Assembly (NCBI RefSeq): GCF_010091945.1
Contig: NZ_WVIE01000003.1
Coordinates: 124,001 to 188,000, forward strand
Source: Myxacorys almedinensis A
GTDB lineage: Bacteria > Cyanobacteriota > Cyanobacteriia > Leptolyngbyales > Leptolyngbyaceae
Length of the DNA: 64,000 bases
Reading direction: 5' to 3'
Position numbers and translations under genes: made by a program. Shown here in pieces: positions 25,580 to 35,710 of the stretch (within the stretch, counting starts at the first letter, position 1; each line of letters starts with the position of its first letter). Under the pieces are notes generated by a model. It worked only from the letters and a program-made list of their open reading frames with translations, ran no database searches and was not told where the DNA came from.

Positions 25580-26791
25580 CTATCTTATTGTCTCATTGCC
25601 TGCCCATTGCTCTGGCACTCCCCGCCTAGAAAGGGCAAGATCGACCGCTTGCTGCTGATCTCGTGCGGTAATCCACTGGTGATAGGTGCGAGTGTGAACC
25701 GCCACCGAATGCCCCATCATCTTGGCGGCAACCGTGTCTGGCAGCCCAAAATGAATCGTTCGCACTGCCCAAGCGTGGCGCAAATTGTAGGGTGAAAACG
25801 GAATGCCATACCGACGAAACTGGGCAGTGACTCGTTGACCGATGCGTTGCAGGGTTGTTTTTGTCAGATCGGTTTCCAGATCGGGAAGTTGAATTGTCCT
25901 CAACTCAAATTCCTCGATCCACTCTGGGTAGAACGCCCAAACTTGATGGCTGCCTGTTTTTGTCGCGGGTAAAACTTCGATCATCGTGTCGCCCCTGGCG
26001 GTTTTGGGTTGGCAGAGGCTAGAGAAATTGCAGAAAAAAACCTCATGATTTCTTAGCCCATAGGTTGCCATGACACCATAAACAAACCGCCACGCAGGAT
26101 TTGGAATGTTTTTCCAATGAGACACAATTTCCTCATCAGACGGTAGCTGCCGCGATCGCACGTTACGACTGCCATACTCTCCGGCCAGCACCTTGAGATC
26201 GTGAGGCAGGGGAAGCATGAGAAAGGCGGCTAACGCGCTTAGGGTTGTGCAGCACAATTGCCGACTTCGAGAATTTAGTTCCGTCGCCTGCACCGTTTTA
26301 TAAATGGCTTCAACAAGCGTGAGGCTAGGATGCTCAGCCGCGATCGCAGCAAGTTTCCTCACGTAGGGCGCATAGGCCGAGTTCCATGTGGTTTTCGTCG
26401 CCGCAGGGTTGCTCTGCCGGGGCAGTTCCGACAAAAAATGCTGCTCAAATGCCTGTAACTGCTCGGCTAGGTTCATCTGGCTGAGGCGCTTTCCTCCAGA
26501 AAACGTCAGGTAGTTGTGCCAGTCAAAGCTATGTTGCAGCAGTTGCCCTGCAATGATTTTGACTTCCTGTTCGGCTTGCTTGAGTCCGGTTGGGGTGGCT
26601 GGAAGCCCCAAACAGAGACGTTGCTGATGGGGGCGCAGTTTGGCACTGGCGGGGCGGGGCGGCAGGGTGCCTCGAAGGTTGAGCTTGGTGTGACGCCGTT
26701 CGATCTGTAGCCCTAGCTGAGCCGCTTTGAGTCGCTGGTTAACCTGCACAATTTTCTCGTCTAAATGATCTGCTTTTGCCATAGTCCTCAA
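25580..26791 (-). CDS. Tyrosine recombinase / phage-type site-specific integrase
   Basis: This 403-residue protein ends in a tyrosine-recombinase catalytic domain. The active-site set is visible: Arg in ATYGLRNHEVF, Lys in LPATKTGSHQVW, the RH box in SPYNLRHAWAVRT, GH in MMGHSVAVHTRTY, and the nucleophile Tyr in RTYHQW. The N-terminal part is basic and coiled (DEKIVQVNQRLKAAQLGLQIERRH), fit for arm or core DNA binding. The enzyme should cut and join DNA at specific sites. No other phage or element genes flank it, and no tRNA target is seen, so it may be the remainder of an integrated element or a resident cyanobacterial recombinase. All active-site residues are present, so it is likely functional. 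Confidence 0.9.
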   Translation of the reverse strand: MRTMAKADHLDEKIVQVNQRLKAAQLGLQIERRHTKLNLRGTLPPRPASAKLRPHQQRLCLGLPATPTGLKQAEQEVKIIAGQLLQHSFDWHNYLTFSGGKRLSQMNLAEQLQAFEQHFLSELPRQSNPAATKTTWNSAYAPYVRKLAAIAAEHPSLTLVEAIYKTVQATELNSRSRQLCCTTLSALAAFLMLPLPHDLKVLAGEYGSRNVRSRQLPSDEEIVSHWKNIPNPAWRFVYGVMATYGLRNHEVFFCNFSSLCQPKTARGDTMIEVLPATKTGSHQVWAFYPEWIEEFELRTIQLPDLETDLTKTTLQRIGQRVTAQFRRYGIPFSPYNLRHAWAVRTIHFGLPDTVAAKMMGHSVAVHTRTYHQWITARDQQQAVDLALSRRGVPEQWAGNETIR

Positions 26792-27167
26792 CTTGTCGTC
26801 TCCGAGCCTACTAGATTGTCAACGTTGAGTGGACTGTCTCCGAACTTACTGCTTCCGAACCCAGCGCCGGTTATTTTAAGTGAGATCCTTAGCACATGTT
26901 TCTCAGCAAATGTTATCAATCGCTCATGCGCTATTGATCAATTTAACTTTCTTGACCTATCTAAATTTTTGATTGATCCAAGTTTAGAGTCTGTAAAGCT
27001 TTATTATTTAGCCACCGCCCTGTATTGTGAAACAAAATTGACCGTTCGATCAACGGTTTAATCTTCGAGGGTTGCAGTGCAAGAGACGGATGCTTTCTTC
27101 CAACGAATGGGGAAAATATTGTTAAAATCAGTAACAAAGCTGAGAAAAAAAGGAACTTTCATTAGCT
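26792..27167. other. 376-nt divergent gap between integrase and hemH
   Basis: No gene is supported. It contains the repeat core TAGATTGTCAACGTTGAGT (26812-26830), three short copies of a (T)CTCCGA(A/G)C-like motif (about 26800-26860) and a hairpin ACCGTT-CGATC-AACGGT at 27041-27057. The hemH promoter must be at the downstream end; an AAAGGAAC ribosome-site-like stretch precedes the ATG at 27168. Confidence 0.45.
26812..26830. repeat. Dispersed repeat core, copy 2
   Basis: TAGATTGTCAACGTTGAGT matches 18 of 19 bases of a stretch at 3876-3894. Its centre, TCAACGTTGA, is a perfect 10-bp palindrome. Both copies lie in intergenic DNA, so it may be an end of a small mobile element or a protein-binding site. 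Confidence 0.5.
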
Positions 27168-28331
27168 ATGGGTCGAATTGGGGTTTTATTACTCAACTTA
27201 GGGGGACCAGATAAGTTAGAGGATGTGCGTCCCTTCCTTTACAACTTATTTTCTGACCCTGAAATTATTCGGTTGCCGTTCTCATGGCTTCAGAGTCCTT
27301 TGGCATGGATGATTTCCTCACTTAGGGCGAAAAAATCGAAGGCAAATTATCAGCAAATTGGTGGGGGTTCTCCTTTACGACGCATCACAGAGGAGCAAGC
27401 CAGCGCCTTAGAAGACAAATTGCGCCAGCAAGGGCACGATGCCACGGTATACATCGGTATGCGCTATTGGCATCCTTTTACAGAAGAAGCGATCGCACAG
27501 ATTAAGCGCGATCGCATCGAAAAACTCGTGGTGCTTCCCCTCTATCCTCAGTTCTCAATTAGCACAAGCGGGTCGAGTTTTCGTCTGCTAGAGCAACTGT
27601 GGGACAAAGATCCTGCCCTGCAAGCGATCGACTACACCCTTGTGCCGTCTTGGTACGAGCGATCGGGCTATTTGCGAGCGATGGCAGATTTGATTGCTGA
27701 CGAGATCGATCGCGCTCCTGATCCTGATGGTGTGCATGTGTTCTTTAGTGCCCATGGTGTGCCAGTCAGCTACGTAGAAGAAGCAGGCGACCCCTATCAG
27801 CGCGAGATTGAAGACTGTACAACGTTGATCATGCAAACGCTCAACCGCCCCAACGAGTACACGTTGGCGTACCAAAGCCGCGTTGGTCCGGTAGAGTGGC
27901 TCAAGCCGTATACCGAAGATGCGATCGAAGACCTAGCCGCGCAGGGGATAAAAACCTTAGCGGTCGTTCCGATTAGCTTTGTCTCAGAGCATATTGAGAC
28001 GTTGCAAGAAATTGATATGGAATATCGAGAGATTGCAGAGGAAGCCGGGATCGAGCATTTTCAACGGGTAGCCGCCCTTAATACGCATCCAGTGTTTATC
28101 GAAGATTTGGCAAACTTGGTGACGGATGCTATAGATTCACCTGCAATCCAGTTTTCCGAGGTCATTCGTCCAGAGAAAAACATGAAGATGTATCCCCAGG
28201 AAAACTGGGAGTGGGGCATGACCACCTCGGCTGAGGTCTGGAATGGGCGGTTGGCAATGTTGGGCTTGATTGCGCTACTAGTCGAAATTCTGGTGGGTCG
28301 CGGGCCTCTCCATGCCCTTGGCATTATGTAG
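27168..28331 (+). CDS. hemH: Ferrochelatase with C-terminal CAB/HLIP-like helix
   Basis: Ferrochelatase inserts Fe2+ into protoporphyrin IX to make protoheme. The 387-residue length includes the standard catalytic domain ([37 protein letters not shown]; metal-site-type HG in [20 protein letters not shown]; late motif [19 protein letters not shown]). A C-terminal extension forms a membrane helix with the chlorophyll a/b-binding motif ([21 protein letters not shown]). This extension is normal for cyanobacterial and plastid type enzymes and is linked to membrane anchoring and pigment contact. The gene is single, preceded by a purine-rich ribosome site. Confidence 0.97.
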   Translation: MGRIGVLLLNLGGPDKLEDVRPFLYNLFSDPEIIRLPFSWLQSPLAWMISSLRAKKSKANYQQIGGGSPLRRITEEQASALEDKLRQQGHDATVYIGMRYWHPFTEEAIAQIKRDRIEKLVVLPLYPQFSISTSGSSFRLLEQLWDKDPALQAIDYTLVPSWYERSGYLRAMADLIADEIDRAPDPDGVHVFFSAHGVPVSYVEEAGDPYQREIEDCTTLIMQTLNRPNEYTLAYQSRVGPVEWLKPYTEDAIEDLAAQGIKTLAVVPISFVSEHIETLQEIDMEYREIAEEAGIEHFQRVAALNTHPVFIEDLANLVTDAIDSPAIQFSEVIRPEKNMKMYPQENWEWGMTTSAEVWNGRLAMLGLIALLVEILVGRGPLHALGIM

Positions 28332-28534
28332 TTGATCTGCCCTGATACGTTAATCAAGTTGAACCTGAGCAACGCGATGAGTTAATAGTTTGAATTATCA
28401 GCCTACTGCGCTAGAAGCCGCTACCTTTTTAGAATAATCAACCTCGCCCTTTGCAACGCAACGTGAAGATTTGCATCGAAGGCTAGGTCAATGGGAGACA
28501 GATTGGTATTTTTTCTTCAGTCTTTAACAGGCAG

Positions 28535-29836
28535 ATGCGGAAAAACAACATGTCTAACTCTTTGTTGGCGGACGCAGGGCAGCGATTGGAGCAAGCGTTG
28601 AAATATACGTCGCTGTCTGAAGACGCGATCGCATCTCTTAAATATCCGAAAGCGAGCCTTGCAGTTTCGATTCCTGTGCGAATGGATGATGGATCGCTCA
28701 GTGTCTTTCAAGGCTACCGAGTCCGGTATGACGATTCGCGCGGACCGGGAAAAGGGGGCGTACGCTATCATCCCAGCGTTACGTTAGACGAAGTGCAGTC
28801 TCTCGCATTTTGGATGACGTTTAAGTGTGCGGCGCTAAATTTGCCCTTTGGTGGAGCAAAAGGCGGCATTACAGTCAATCCTAAAGCCTTGTCACGGTTG
28901 GAATTAGAGCGATTGAGCCGGGGATATATCGACGCGATCGCAGACTTTATTGGTGCAGATGTTGATATTCTCGCGCCTGATGTCTACACCAACTCAATGA
29001 TCATGGGTTGGATGATGGATCAATACAGCATTATTCAGCGGCGATCGAGTCCGGGGGTGGTCACCGGAAAGCCAATTGCCATGGGCGGAAGTTTAGGACG
29101 AGAGAGTGCAACTGCCATGGGCGCTTTTTTTGCGATCGAAACAATTGTGCCAAAGTTTGATCGCCGCCCTCAAGACACAACGGTTGCCGTGCAAGGATTT
29201 GGCAATGCCGGAGCAACGATCGCAGAACTTTTGTTTCATGCTGGATACAACGTTGTTGCCGTTAGCGATTCTCAAGGAGCAATTTATGCTCAATCAGGAT
29301 TAGATATTCCTAAGATTCGGCAGTTTAAGAATAATGCCCGCAGCATTAAAGATATTTACTGTGATGACACTGTTTGTAGCATTACCAATCATGATGTTCT
29401 TAGCAATGAAGAACTTTTAACGTTAGACGTAGATATTTTGATTCCTGCTGCATTGGAAAATCAGATCACAGAAGCGAACGCAAGCCAGATCAAAGCCAGA
29501 CTGATCTTTGAAGTCGCCAACGGACCGATCACTTCTACAGCCGATCAGACGCTAGAACAAAACGGAATATATGTTTTCCCCGATATTTTGATCAATGCTG
29601 GAGGCGTAACGGTTAGCTATTTTGAATGGGTGCAAAATCGCAACGGCATGTACTGGACGCTCGATGAAGTCAATCAACGGCTCCGGCGCAAAATGGTCGA
29701 AGAAACCGAGCGAATTTGGGCGATCGCGCAGTCTCGCTTTATCCCCATGCGAACGGCGGCTTATGTTCACGCCTTAGAACGGTTGGGAGAGGCACTCGAC
29801 GCGAAAGGAACCCGCCGCTATTATAACGGGCATTGA
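28535..29836 (+). CDS. gdhA: Glu/Leu/Phe/Val family dehydrogenase, glutamate dehydrogenase type
   Basis: This cytosolic enzyme carries out reversible oxidative deamination of glutamate to 2-oxoglutarate with NAD(P). The 433-residue length and motifs agree: YRVRYDDSRGPGKGGVRYHPSVTLDEVQSLAFWMTFKCA, the active lysine in LPFGGAKGGI, and the Rossmann motif VAVQGFGNAGATIAELL. The N-terminal MRKNNMSNSLL offers two starts, 28535 or ATG 28550. Coenzyme preference is not clear from sequence. It stands alone downstream of hemH. Confidence 0.92.
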   Translation: MRKNNMSNSLLADAGQRLEQALKYTSLSEDAIASLKYPKASLAVSIPVRMDDGSLSVFQGYRVRYDDSRGPGKGGVRYHPSVTLDEVQSLAFWMTFKCAALNLPFGGAKGGITVNPKALSRLELERLSRGYIDAIADFIGADVDILAPDVYTNSMIMGWMMDQYSIIQRRSSPGVVTGKPIAMGGSLGRESATAMGAFFAIETIVPKFDRRPQDTTVAVQGFGNAGATIAELLFHAGYNVVAVSDSQGAIYAQSGLDIPKIRQFKNNARSIKDIYCDDTVCSITNHDVLSNEELLTLDVDILIPAALENQITEANASQIKARLIFEVANGPITSTADQTLEQNGIYVFPDILINAGGVTVSYFEWVQNRNGMYWTLDEVNQRLRRKMVEETERIWAIAQSRFIPMRTAAYVHALERLGEALDAKGTRRYYNGH

Positions 29837-29961
29837 CGGGCAGTAGAGGCGAATAGACCACTGCTCAAGGCGGGTCGATTCTAAACGTGAGGACATACTC
29901 TGAAGTTATGAACCTGGCACTATTCGATCCAACCTCCAAATCGCGTTAGGAAAGAAGCTAG

Positions 29962-31005
29962 ATGAAATTACTTCTGAAATCGATCAAAAGCGCTATTCTG
30001 CGGGGGTTGGTTGCGATCGACCCAACCTTGTTAGAACCCGAGGTTTTGTTGCGCCCCTCGCAGTTTGTGCGCGTGCTCAAGTCTCGACCCAGCCGCGTTG
30101 TGCAACGTCTCACCCCCCACGATCGCAGCCCCGAATTTACATCCGTGAGGTTGGCTTGGGGCGTCACCATTCGAGTCAGACCGGCTGAATTTGTGGGAGC
30201 GTTTATCTACAACCGGGGTCTTTATGATATTGATGTGTGTGAGACGATTTGGAGGCTGTTAGATGCCGGAGAGTGCGCGGTTGATGTGGGTGCAAATATT
30301 GGGCAAATGGTCAGCCTCATGGCAACGAAGATCGGGGTGCACGGACGTGCGATCGCAGTAGAACCCCATCCAGAAATCTATCAAGAACTCCTATTCAACA
30401 CAAATCGCTGGGCAAATGAGAACGATATTGCGGCGATCGAATGTTATGAAATGGCACTAAGTGATCAACAGGGTGAAGATTTTCTAAGAGTTCCGAAATG
30501 CTTTAGAGAAAATCGAGGAGTCGCGGCTTTAGACGCATCAGGAGATGGTCGTGATGATGTGAATGTGAGCCTTATTAAAATCGAAAAAACAACACTAGAT
30601 CACATGGTAGATCATCAAACTTCTACAGTAGGAGTAATGAAGATTGATGTAGAAGGACATGAACTTTCCGTCTTAAAGGGAGCATCTCAGTTAATCGAGC
30701 AGAATAAGATTCGAGACATTATTTTTGAGGAGCGCGCTAACTATCCTACGGCTGTAACACAGTTTCTAGAAAGCTACGGCTATACCATCTTTCACTTATC
30801 GCACACGCTCTCTGGATTAAAGATTGAACCGCTCGCCGGAAAACATCTCACCATTCCATATTTTATCAATTGCTTGGCAACGGTTGATCCAGAGCGAGCG
30901 CTAGAGCGGTTGGCAACACAGGGATGGCAAGCTCTAGGCGTTCCTGCGGTGGTGGGGAACGTGCTATCTTTTGCGAGCCGGTCTGCTGGGCAAATTTCCC
31001 TTTAG
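29962..31005 (+). CDS. FkbM family SAM-dependent methyltransferase
   Basis: This 347-residue protein belongs to the FkbM methyltransferase family, which often O-methylates sugars or polyketide hydroxyls. The SAM-binding core is CAVDVGANIGQMVSLMATKIGVHGRAIAVEPHPE (about residues 107-140), with the family motif MKIDVEGHELSVLKGA near residue 230. The first 90 residues are basic and might be membrane-attached. The target molecule is unknown. The start ATG at 29962 is followed by MKLLLKSIKSAILRGL. No glycan genes adjoin it, so context does not help. Confidence 0.9.
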   Translation: MKLLLKSIKSAILRGLVAIDPTLLEPEVLLRPSQFVRVLKSRPSRVVQRLTPHDRSPEFTSVRLAWGVTIRVRPAEFVGAFIYNRGLYDIDVCETIWRLLDAGECAVDVGANIGQMVSLMATKIGVHGRAIAVEPHPEIYQELLFNTNRWANENDIAAIECYEMALSDQQGEDFLRVPKCFRENRGVAALDASGDGRDDVNVSLIKIEKTTLDHMVDHQTSTVGVMKIDVEGHELSVLKGASQLIEQNKIRDIIFEERANYPTAVTQFLESYGYTIFHLSHTLSGLKIEPLAGKHLTIPYFINCLATVDPERALERLATQGWQALGVPAVVGNVLSFASRSAGQISL

Positions 31006-31266
31006 GAGTCGGCTGTGTAGGCATAGAAGTTGAAGCGCGATCGCAGTAGCGGTGTGCTAATTGCTCAGGTGCATCTAGATGCGATCCTAAACCCTACAAC
31101 CCCCTAAACTTCATTCAATCTTTAAGAACATTAAGCAACCATGAGCTTCTTACACAAGTACAGATCGTTAAAGGTCTGTTAGCGAGTTCTTAAAGTTCGT
31201 GTGAGATGAATGAGACTTGCTCGGCTCTATGCCCTGAGCTAATCTCATTTACCCAAAGCGGAACCC

Positions 31267-34200
31267 ATGGCTTTTCAACTCCAAATTCTTCACGCCTCTG
31301 ATTTTGAAGCTGGTATTCCAGCGATTGACGACGCCGTAAACTTTTCCACTGTTATTGACGCGCTCAAAGACGATTACGCCAATACCCTAATTTTGAGTTC
31401 GGGCGACAACTACATTCCTGGTCCATTCTTCTCAGCATCTAGCGATTCTGCCTTGCGTGACGTTCTCGGTCGCGAGGGCGTTGGGCGAGCAGACATTGCC
31501 ATTCTCAACGAAATTGGGTTTCAAGCCTCCGCCTTGGGAAACCATGAATTTGACCTTGGACCCACAACGATCGCCAGTGTGGTTGGAGTTGACCGAGACT
31601 ATCTAGGAACTCAGTTTCCGTATCTCAGCGCCAATTTAGACTTTGCAAGCGAGCCTGCGCTTCGAGACTTGGTGGTTCCCGATGGACAAGCACCGCTTCC
31701 CAACAGCATCGCCAAAAGCACAGTCTTGACGATCGACGGGGAAAGAGTAGGAGTAGTGGGAGCAACAACGCCAACGTTGCCAGCCATTTCTTCACCGGGT
31801 TCAGGAATTAGTGTGACGCCTCAACCCTTTTCGGTAACACCAACATCAGAACAACTAGATGCCTTAGCACAAACTATTCAAACAGAAGTAGACAATCTTG
31901 CCAATGCTGGAATTAATAAGATTGTGTTGCTAGCGCACATGCAGCAGTTATTTATTGAGCAAGAGTTAGCAAAACGCTTATCAAACGTTGATATCATCAT
32001 CGCGGGTGGTTCTCATGCGCTGCTGGCAGATAGTAGCGATCGCTTGCGTCCCGGTGACACCGCCGCAGGAGTTTATCCCCTGATCGAACAATCTCCAACG
32101 GGCCCTGTGCTGGTGGTTAACACCGCCGCCAACTACGAATATGTGGGGCGCTTGGTTGCCGAATTTGACGAGCAAGGCAACATTGACCTTGCCAAACTCG
32201 ATCCCTTAATCAACGGCGCTTACGCCACCGATGCCGCTAGCGTTGCCGATTTGGTTGCCACTAATCCGGGCACGCCTGATCCTGAAGTGGTCGCAATTCT
32301 TCAAACCTTGCGAGATAACGTGATCGTTCCCAAAGATCGAGCAATTTTTGGCAGCACTAGCGTTTTTCTCAATGGCACACGGGAAGACGTGCGATCGCAG
32401 GAAACAAATTTGGGCAACCTCACAGCCGATGCCAATTTATTTGCGGCAAAGCAGGTTGATCCGGGTGTGGTGATCTCGCTGAAAAACGGCGGCGGCATTC
32501 GAGACAACATTGGTCAGGTTAGCGGCGCGGGAGGCATCACCGGCGCGGTCGATCGGCTGCCACCCCCCGCCAACCCCCTAGCCGACAAACAAGAAGGACA
32601 AATCTCTCAGCTAGACATTGAAAATTCCCTACGATTTAACAACGGGCTGACCCTGGTCACCGTCACCGCCGCACAACTCAAAGATCTCATCGAGCATGGT
32701 GTTGCTGACGTTGGTGAGGGCGCTACGCCCGGAGCCTTTCCCCAAATTGGGGGCTTCAGATTTAGTTTTGATGCAAGCCGGACTGCCCGAAGTGAGACCG
32801 GTGCTGGCGATCGCGTTCGGTCGTTGACCATTACCGATGCTGATGGAACTGCGATCGATTCTGTCGTCAAAGATGGACAGATTGTTGGCGACCCCACTCG
32901 GACGTTCCGCATGGTGACGCTCAATTTTCTGGTCGGGCAGCCGGATGCAGCAACAGGCGGCGACGGCTATCCGTTTCCGCAAATTATCGCTGAGAATGGC
33001 GCGTTAGCTGATCGCGTTGATCTGGTGCAAGCCACCGATGCCACCCGCACCGGGGACGCCACATTTGCCCCCAACGGCAGTGAGCAAGATGCGTTTGCAG
33101 AATATTTGAAGGCAATCGGGTCGTTTGATGCCGCCGATGTCGATGCCCCTCAAGATCAGCGAATTCGGAACTTAGCCGTTGCCCCTGAATTCACCGATCG
33201 ACAAAGCGCCCTCCGCAAAATTGGCACCCTAGCAGGCACCGGGGCGGAAATCTCGGCGTATGATGCTGGCACGCAGCGCTTGTTTGTGGTGGCGGGTGGC
33301 ACGACCGTAGAAGTGCTGGATCTGAGCAATCCGAGCCGCCCGACCTTGGTGCAAACTTTAGATCTTTCTGCCTACGGCGCAGGTGCAAATAGCGTTGCCG
33401 TTAGTGATGGACGGGTTGCGATCGCAGTTGCAGCAACGGTCAGTACAGATCCGGGTCAGGTGGTCTTTTTCGATGCCGATGGCGCAGTTCAAGGAGCCGT
33501 CACGGTGGGGGCATTGCCGGATATGGTGACCTTTACGCCCGACGGAACCCACGTCTTGGTCGCCAACGAGGGAGAGCCAAATAGCTATAATCAGCCCGAT
33601 TCGGTCGATCCGGTGGGGTCGATCAGCATTATTAATCTAGCCAATGGGATTGCCAACGCCACGGTAAACACCGCAGGATTTGAACGCTTCAACGGTTTGA
33701 AAGCCGAACTGCAAGCCAAGGGCGTTCGGATCTTTGGTCCGAATGCGACGGTTGCCCAAGATTTAGAACCGGAATACATCACGGTTTCGGATGACAATAA
33801 AACAGCATGGGTTTCGCTTCAAGAAAATAATGCGATCGCAGTGGTGGATATCGCCAGCGCCAGCGTGACCGACATTCTACCGCTTGGCTTGAAAGATCAC
33901 AGCGCCCCAGGAAATGGGCTTGATCCGAGCGATCGCGACGATGGCATTAATATTCGCAATCAGCCTGTGTTTGGGTTATATCAACCCGATGCGATTTCCA
34001 ACTTCACCGTAAATGGAACCACCTACCTCATCACCGCCAACGAAGGGGATGCCCGCGACTACACTGGCTTTTCTGAAGAAGTTCGCATTGGTGACAGCAG
34101 CTATGCCCTCGACCCAACCGTGTTTCCCAACGCCGCAGACCTAAAGCAAAATGCAAACTTGGGTCGGCTACTGGCGACCAATGCCACGGGCGATCTCAAC

Positions 34201-35574
34201 GGCGATGGGTTGTTTGAGCGCATTGAAGTGTTTGGAGGGCGGTCGTTCTCGATTCGCGATACGAGCGGCAACCTGGTATTTGACAGCGGCGATCAGTTCG
34301 AGCAAATTACGGCGGCTGCCTTGCCTGCCAATTTCAACTCTGACAACAGCGAAAACAATTTTGATAACCGCAGTGACAACAAAGGGCCCGAACCCGAAGC
34401 AGTCACAGTTGCAGCAATTGACAATCGTTTCTATGCCTTCATTGGGCTAGAGCGCGTTGGCGGCATTTTGGTCTACGAAGTCACCAATCCTAGCAACCCT
34501 GCCTTTATCGAATATCTCAACCCGCGCGATTTTAGCGTTGATCCAACCTCTGGAAACACCGATTCAGGACCAGAGGGCTTGACCTTTATTTCTGCCAACA
34601 CCAGCCCCAACGGCAAACCATTGTTGGTTGTCACCAACGAAGTGAGCAACACTACCTCAATTTTCGAGTTTACGCCCCCCGTTCTAGCCAACCCAGAACA
34701 GAACGGCGCAGGCGGGCAGCAAACCTTTGAGGTGAAGTTGGGTGAGCAGATCACGATCGCAAACTTTGGGGGCGTGGGTCGAGGGATTAATCCTGACCTT
34801 GAGACCCAGGCAGAAATCGATACGCTGAAGTTTTCAGGGGCAGACTTGGTGGCGCGCAACCTCTTGCTCACCCAACAAGGCGATGATTTAGAGGTGGCTT
34901 TTGAAGGGATCACCGGCACTAGCGTTGTTCTCAAAGATTTCCAGCTAGATCAACTCGATAATCTCCCCAAAGCGATCAGCGCATCTAGCGCGCTTGGTAA
35001 CATTCTGTTTGACGGTCAAAGCGACATTAAAGATAGCTTTGATGTGTTTGATGCAGATGACCTGCGCGATCGCATCTTTAACCGAAACACAGTCACGTTT
35101 TTGAATGATTTGGATAACACCGTTAGAGGATTCAACAACTCTGATGATGTGATTAATGGTCAAGCGGGAGACGATACGATTTATGGTCTCAGTGGCAACG
35201 ATCTGCTGCGGGGCGGCAGTGGCAACGATCGCTTGTTTGGCGGGTTGGGTAACGACATTCTCATGGGCGGCGATGGCGATGATCTCCTTGATGGTGGCTT
35301 CGGCAACGACTTTCTACAGGGCGATGGCGGCAGCGATACGTTTGTGATTCGTCGGCAGTCACGCACTCAAACCATCGCTGATTTTGAAGTCGGCACGGAT
35401 CGGATCGGCTTGGCAGGAGGCTTGCGCTTTGATCAGTTGACGATTGTCCCCGGCTCGGCAGGCAGCGCTGCCCAAACGCTGATTAGCCTAACGCGGACAG
35501 GAGATGTCTTAACCACCTTAATGGGGGTGCAGGCAAACACGATTACGAGTTCTAGTTTTACCGCGCTCGCCTAA
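31267..35574 (+). CDS. Large RTX exoprotein: 5'-nucleotidase/metallophosphatase plus choice-of-anchor I domain
   Basis: This 1435-residue protein has three parts. (1) Residues 1-600 are a calcineurin-like metallophosphatase (SSGDNYIPGPFFSAS; GNHEFDLGP near residue 93; HMQQL; GGSHALL) plus a 5'-nucleotidase C-terminal domain (NGGGIRDNIG). (2) About 645-1135 is a choice-of-anchor I beta-propeller region (PDMVTFTPDGTHVLVANEGEPN; TANEGDARDYTG). (3) Residues about 1297-1365 are RTX calcium-binding nonapeptides (GNDLLRGGSGNDRLFGGLGND). It has no signal peptide, so type I secretion is expected. It probably releases phosphate from nucleotides or phosphoesters outside the cell, like atypical cyanobacterial alkaline phosphatases. 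It is a single gene with a 260-nt leader. Confidence 0.92.
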   Translation: MAFQLQILHASDFEAGIPAIDDAVNFSTVIDALKDDYANTLILSSGDNYIPGPFFSASSDSALRDVLGREGVGRADIAILNEIGFQASALGNHEFDLGPTTIASVVGVDRDYLGTQFPYLSANLDFASEPALRDLVVPDGQAPLPNSIAKSTVLTIDGERVGVVGATTPTLPAISSPGSGISVTPQPFSVTPTSEQLDALAQTIQTEVDNLANAGINKIVLLAHMQQLFIEQELAKRLSNVDIIIAGGSHALLADSSDRLRPGDTAAGVYPLIEQSPTGPVLVVNTAANYEYVGRLVAEFDEQGNIDLAKLDPLINGAYATDAASVADLVATNPGTPDPEVVAILQTLRDNVIVPKDRAIFGSTSVFLNGTREDVRSQETNLGNLTADANLFAAKQVDPGVVISLKNGGGIRDNIGQVSGAGGITGAVDRLPPPANPLADKQEGQISQLDIENSLRFNNGLTLVTVTAAQLKDLIEHGVADVGEGATPGAFPQIGGFRFSFDASRTARSETGAGDRVRSLTITDADGTAIDSVVKDGQIVGDPTRTFRMVTLNFLVGQPDAATGGDGYPFPQIIAENGALADRVDLVQATDATRTGDATFAPNGSEQDAFAEYLKAIGSFDAADVDAPQDQRIRNLAVAPEFTDRQSALRKIGTLAGTGAEISAYDAGTQRLFVVAGGTTVEVLDLSNPSRPTLVQTLDLSAYGAGANSVAVSDGRVAIAVAATVSTDPGQVVFFDADGAVQGAVTVGALPDMVTFTPDGTHVLVANEGEPNSYNQPDSVDPVGSISIINLANGIANATVNTAGFERFNGLKAELQAKGVRIFGPNATVAQDLEPEYITVSDDNKTAWVSLQENNAIAVVDIASASVTDILPLGLKDHSAPGNGLDPSDRDDGINIRNQPVFGLYQPDAISNFTVNGTTYLITANEGDARDYTGFSEEVRIGDSSYALDPTVFPNAADLKQNANLGRLLATNATGDLNGDGLFERIEVFGGRSFSIRDTSGNLVFDSGDQFEQITAAALPANFNSDNSENNFDNRSDNKGPEPEAVTVAAIDNRFYAFIGLERVGGILVYEVTNPSNPAFIEYLNPRDFSVDPTSGNTDSGPEGLTFISANTSPNGKPLLVVTNEVSNTTSIFEFTPPVLANPEQNGAGGQQTFEVKLGEQITIANFGGVGRGINPDLETQAEIDTLKFSGADLVARNLLLTQQGDDLEVAFEGITGTSVVLKDFQLDQLDNLPKAISASSALGNILFDGQSDIKDSFDVFDADDLRDRIFNRNTVTFLNDLDNTVRGFNNSDDVINGQAGDDTIYGLSGNDLLRGGSGNDRLFGGLGNDILMGGDGDDLLDGGFGNDFLQGDGGSDTFVIRRQSRTQTIADFEVGTDRIGLAGGLRFDQLTIVPGSAGSAAQTLISLTRTGDVLTTLMGVQANTITSSSFTALA

Positions 35575-35622
35575 TTTCATCCCGCCCGACTTAACATCGG
35601 GATAACCTCTCTCATTTTAGTG

Positions 35623-35660
35623 AAGCGATCGCAGCTAACCTTCTTTTAGTGCGATCGCTT
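35623..35660. terminator. HIP1-based inverted repeat between convergent genes
   Basis: AAGCGATCGCA (35623-35633) and TGCGATCGCTT (35650-35660) form an 11-bp perfect stem with a 16-nt loop. Each arm contains the HIP1 octamer. It sits between the exoprotein gene and the oppositely oriented osmoprotectant operon and may serve as a two-way terminator. A weaker CCCGA...TCGGG hairpin precedes it at 35585-35601. Confidence 0.55.
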
Positions 35661-35710
35661 TGCTGTTTCCACAAACATCCAAACCCAATTAAAATTCAGC
35701 CATATGTCCC

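Noticed and set aside
31120-31210. CTTAA-type repeats upstream of the exoprotein gene that might form a Pho box
   Set aside because: The spacing (9 bp and irregular) does not follow the 11-bp periodicity of cyanobacterial Pho boxes, so I do not call it.
32301-35366. Minus-strand frames opposite the RTX exoprotein
   Set aside because: They only mirror the repeats and high-GC codons of the real gene.
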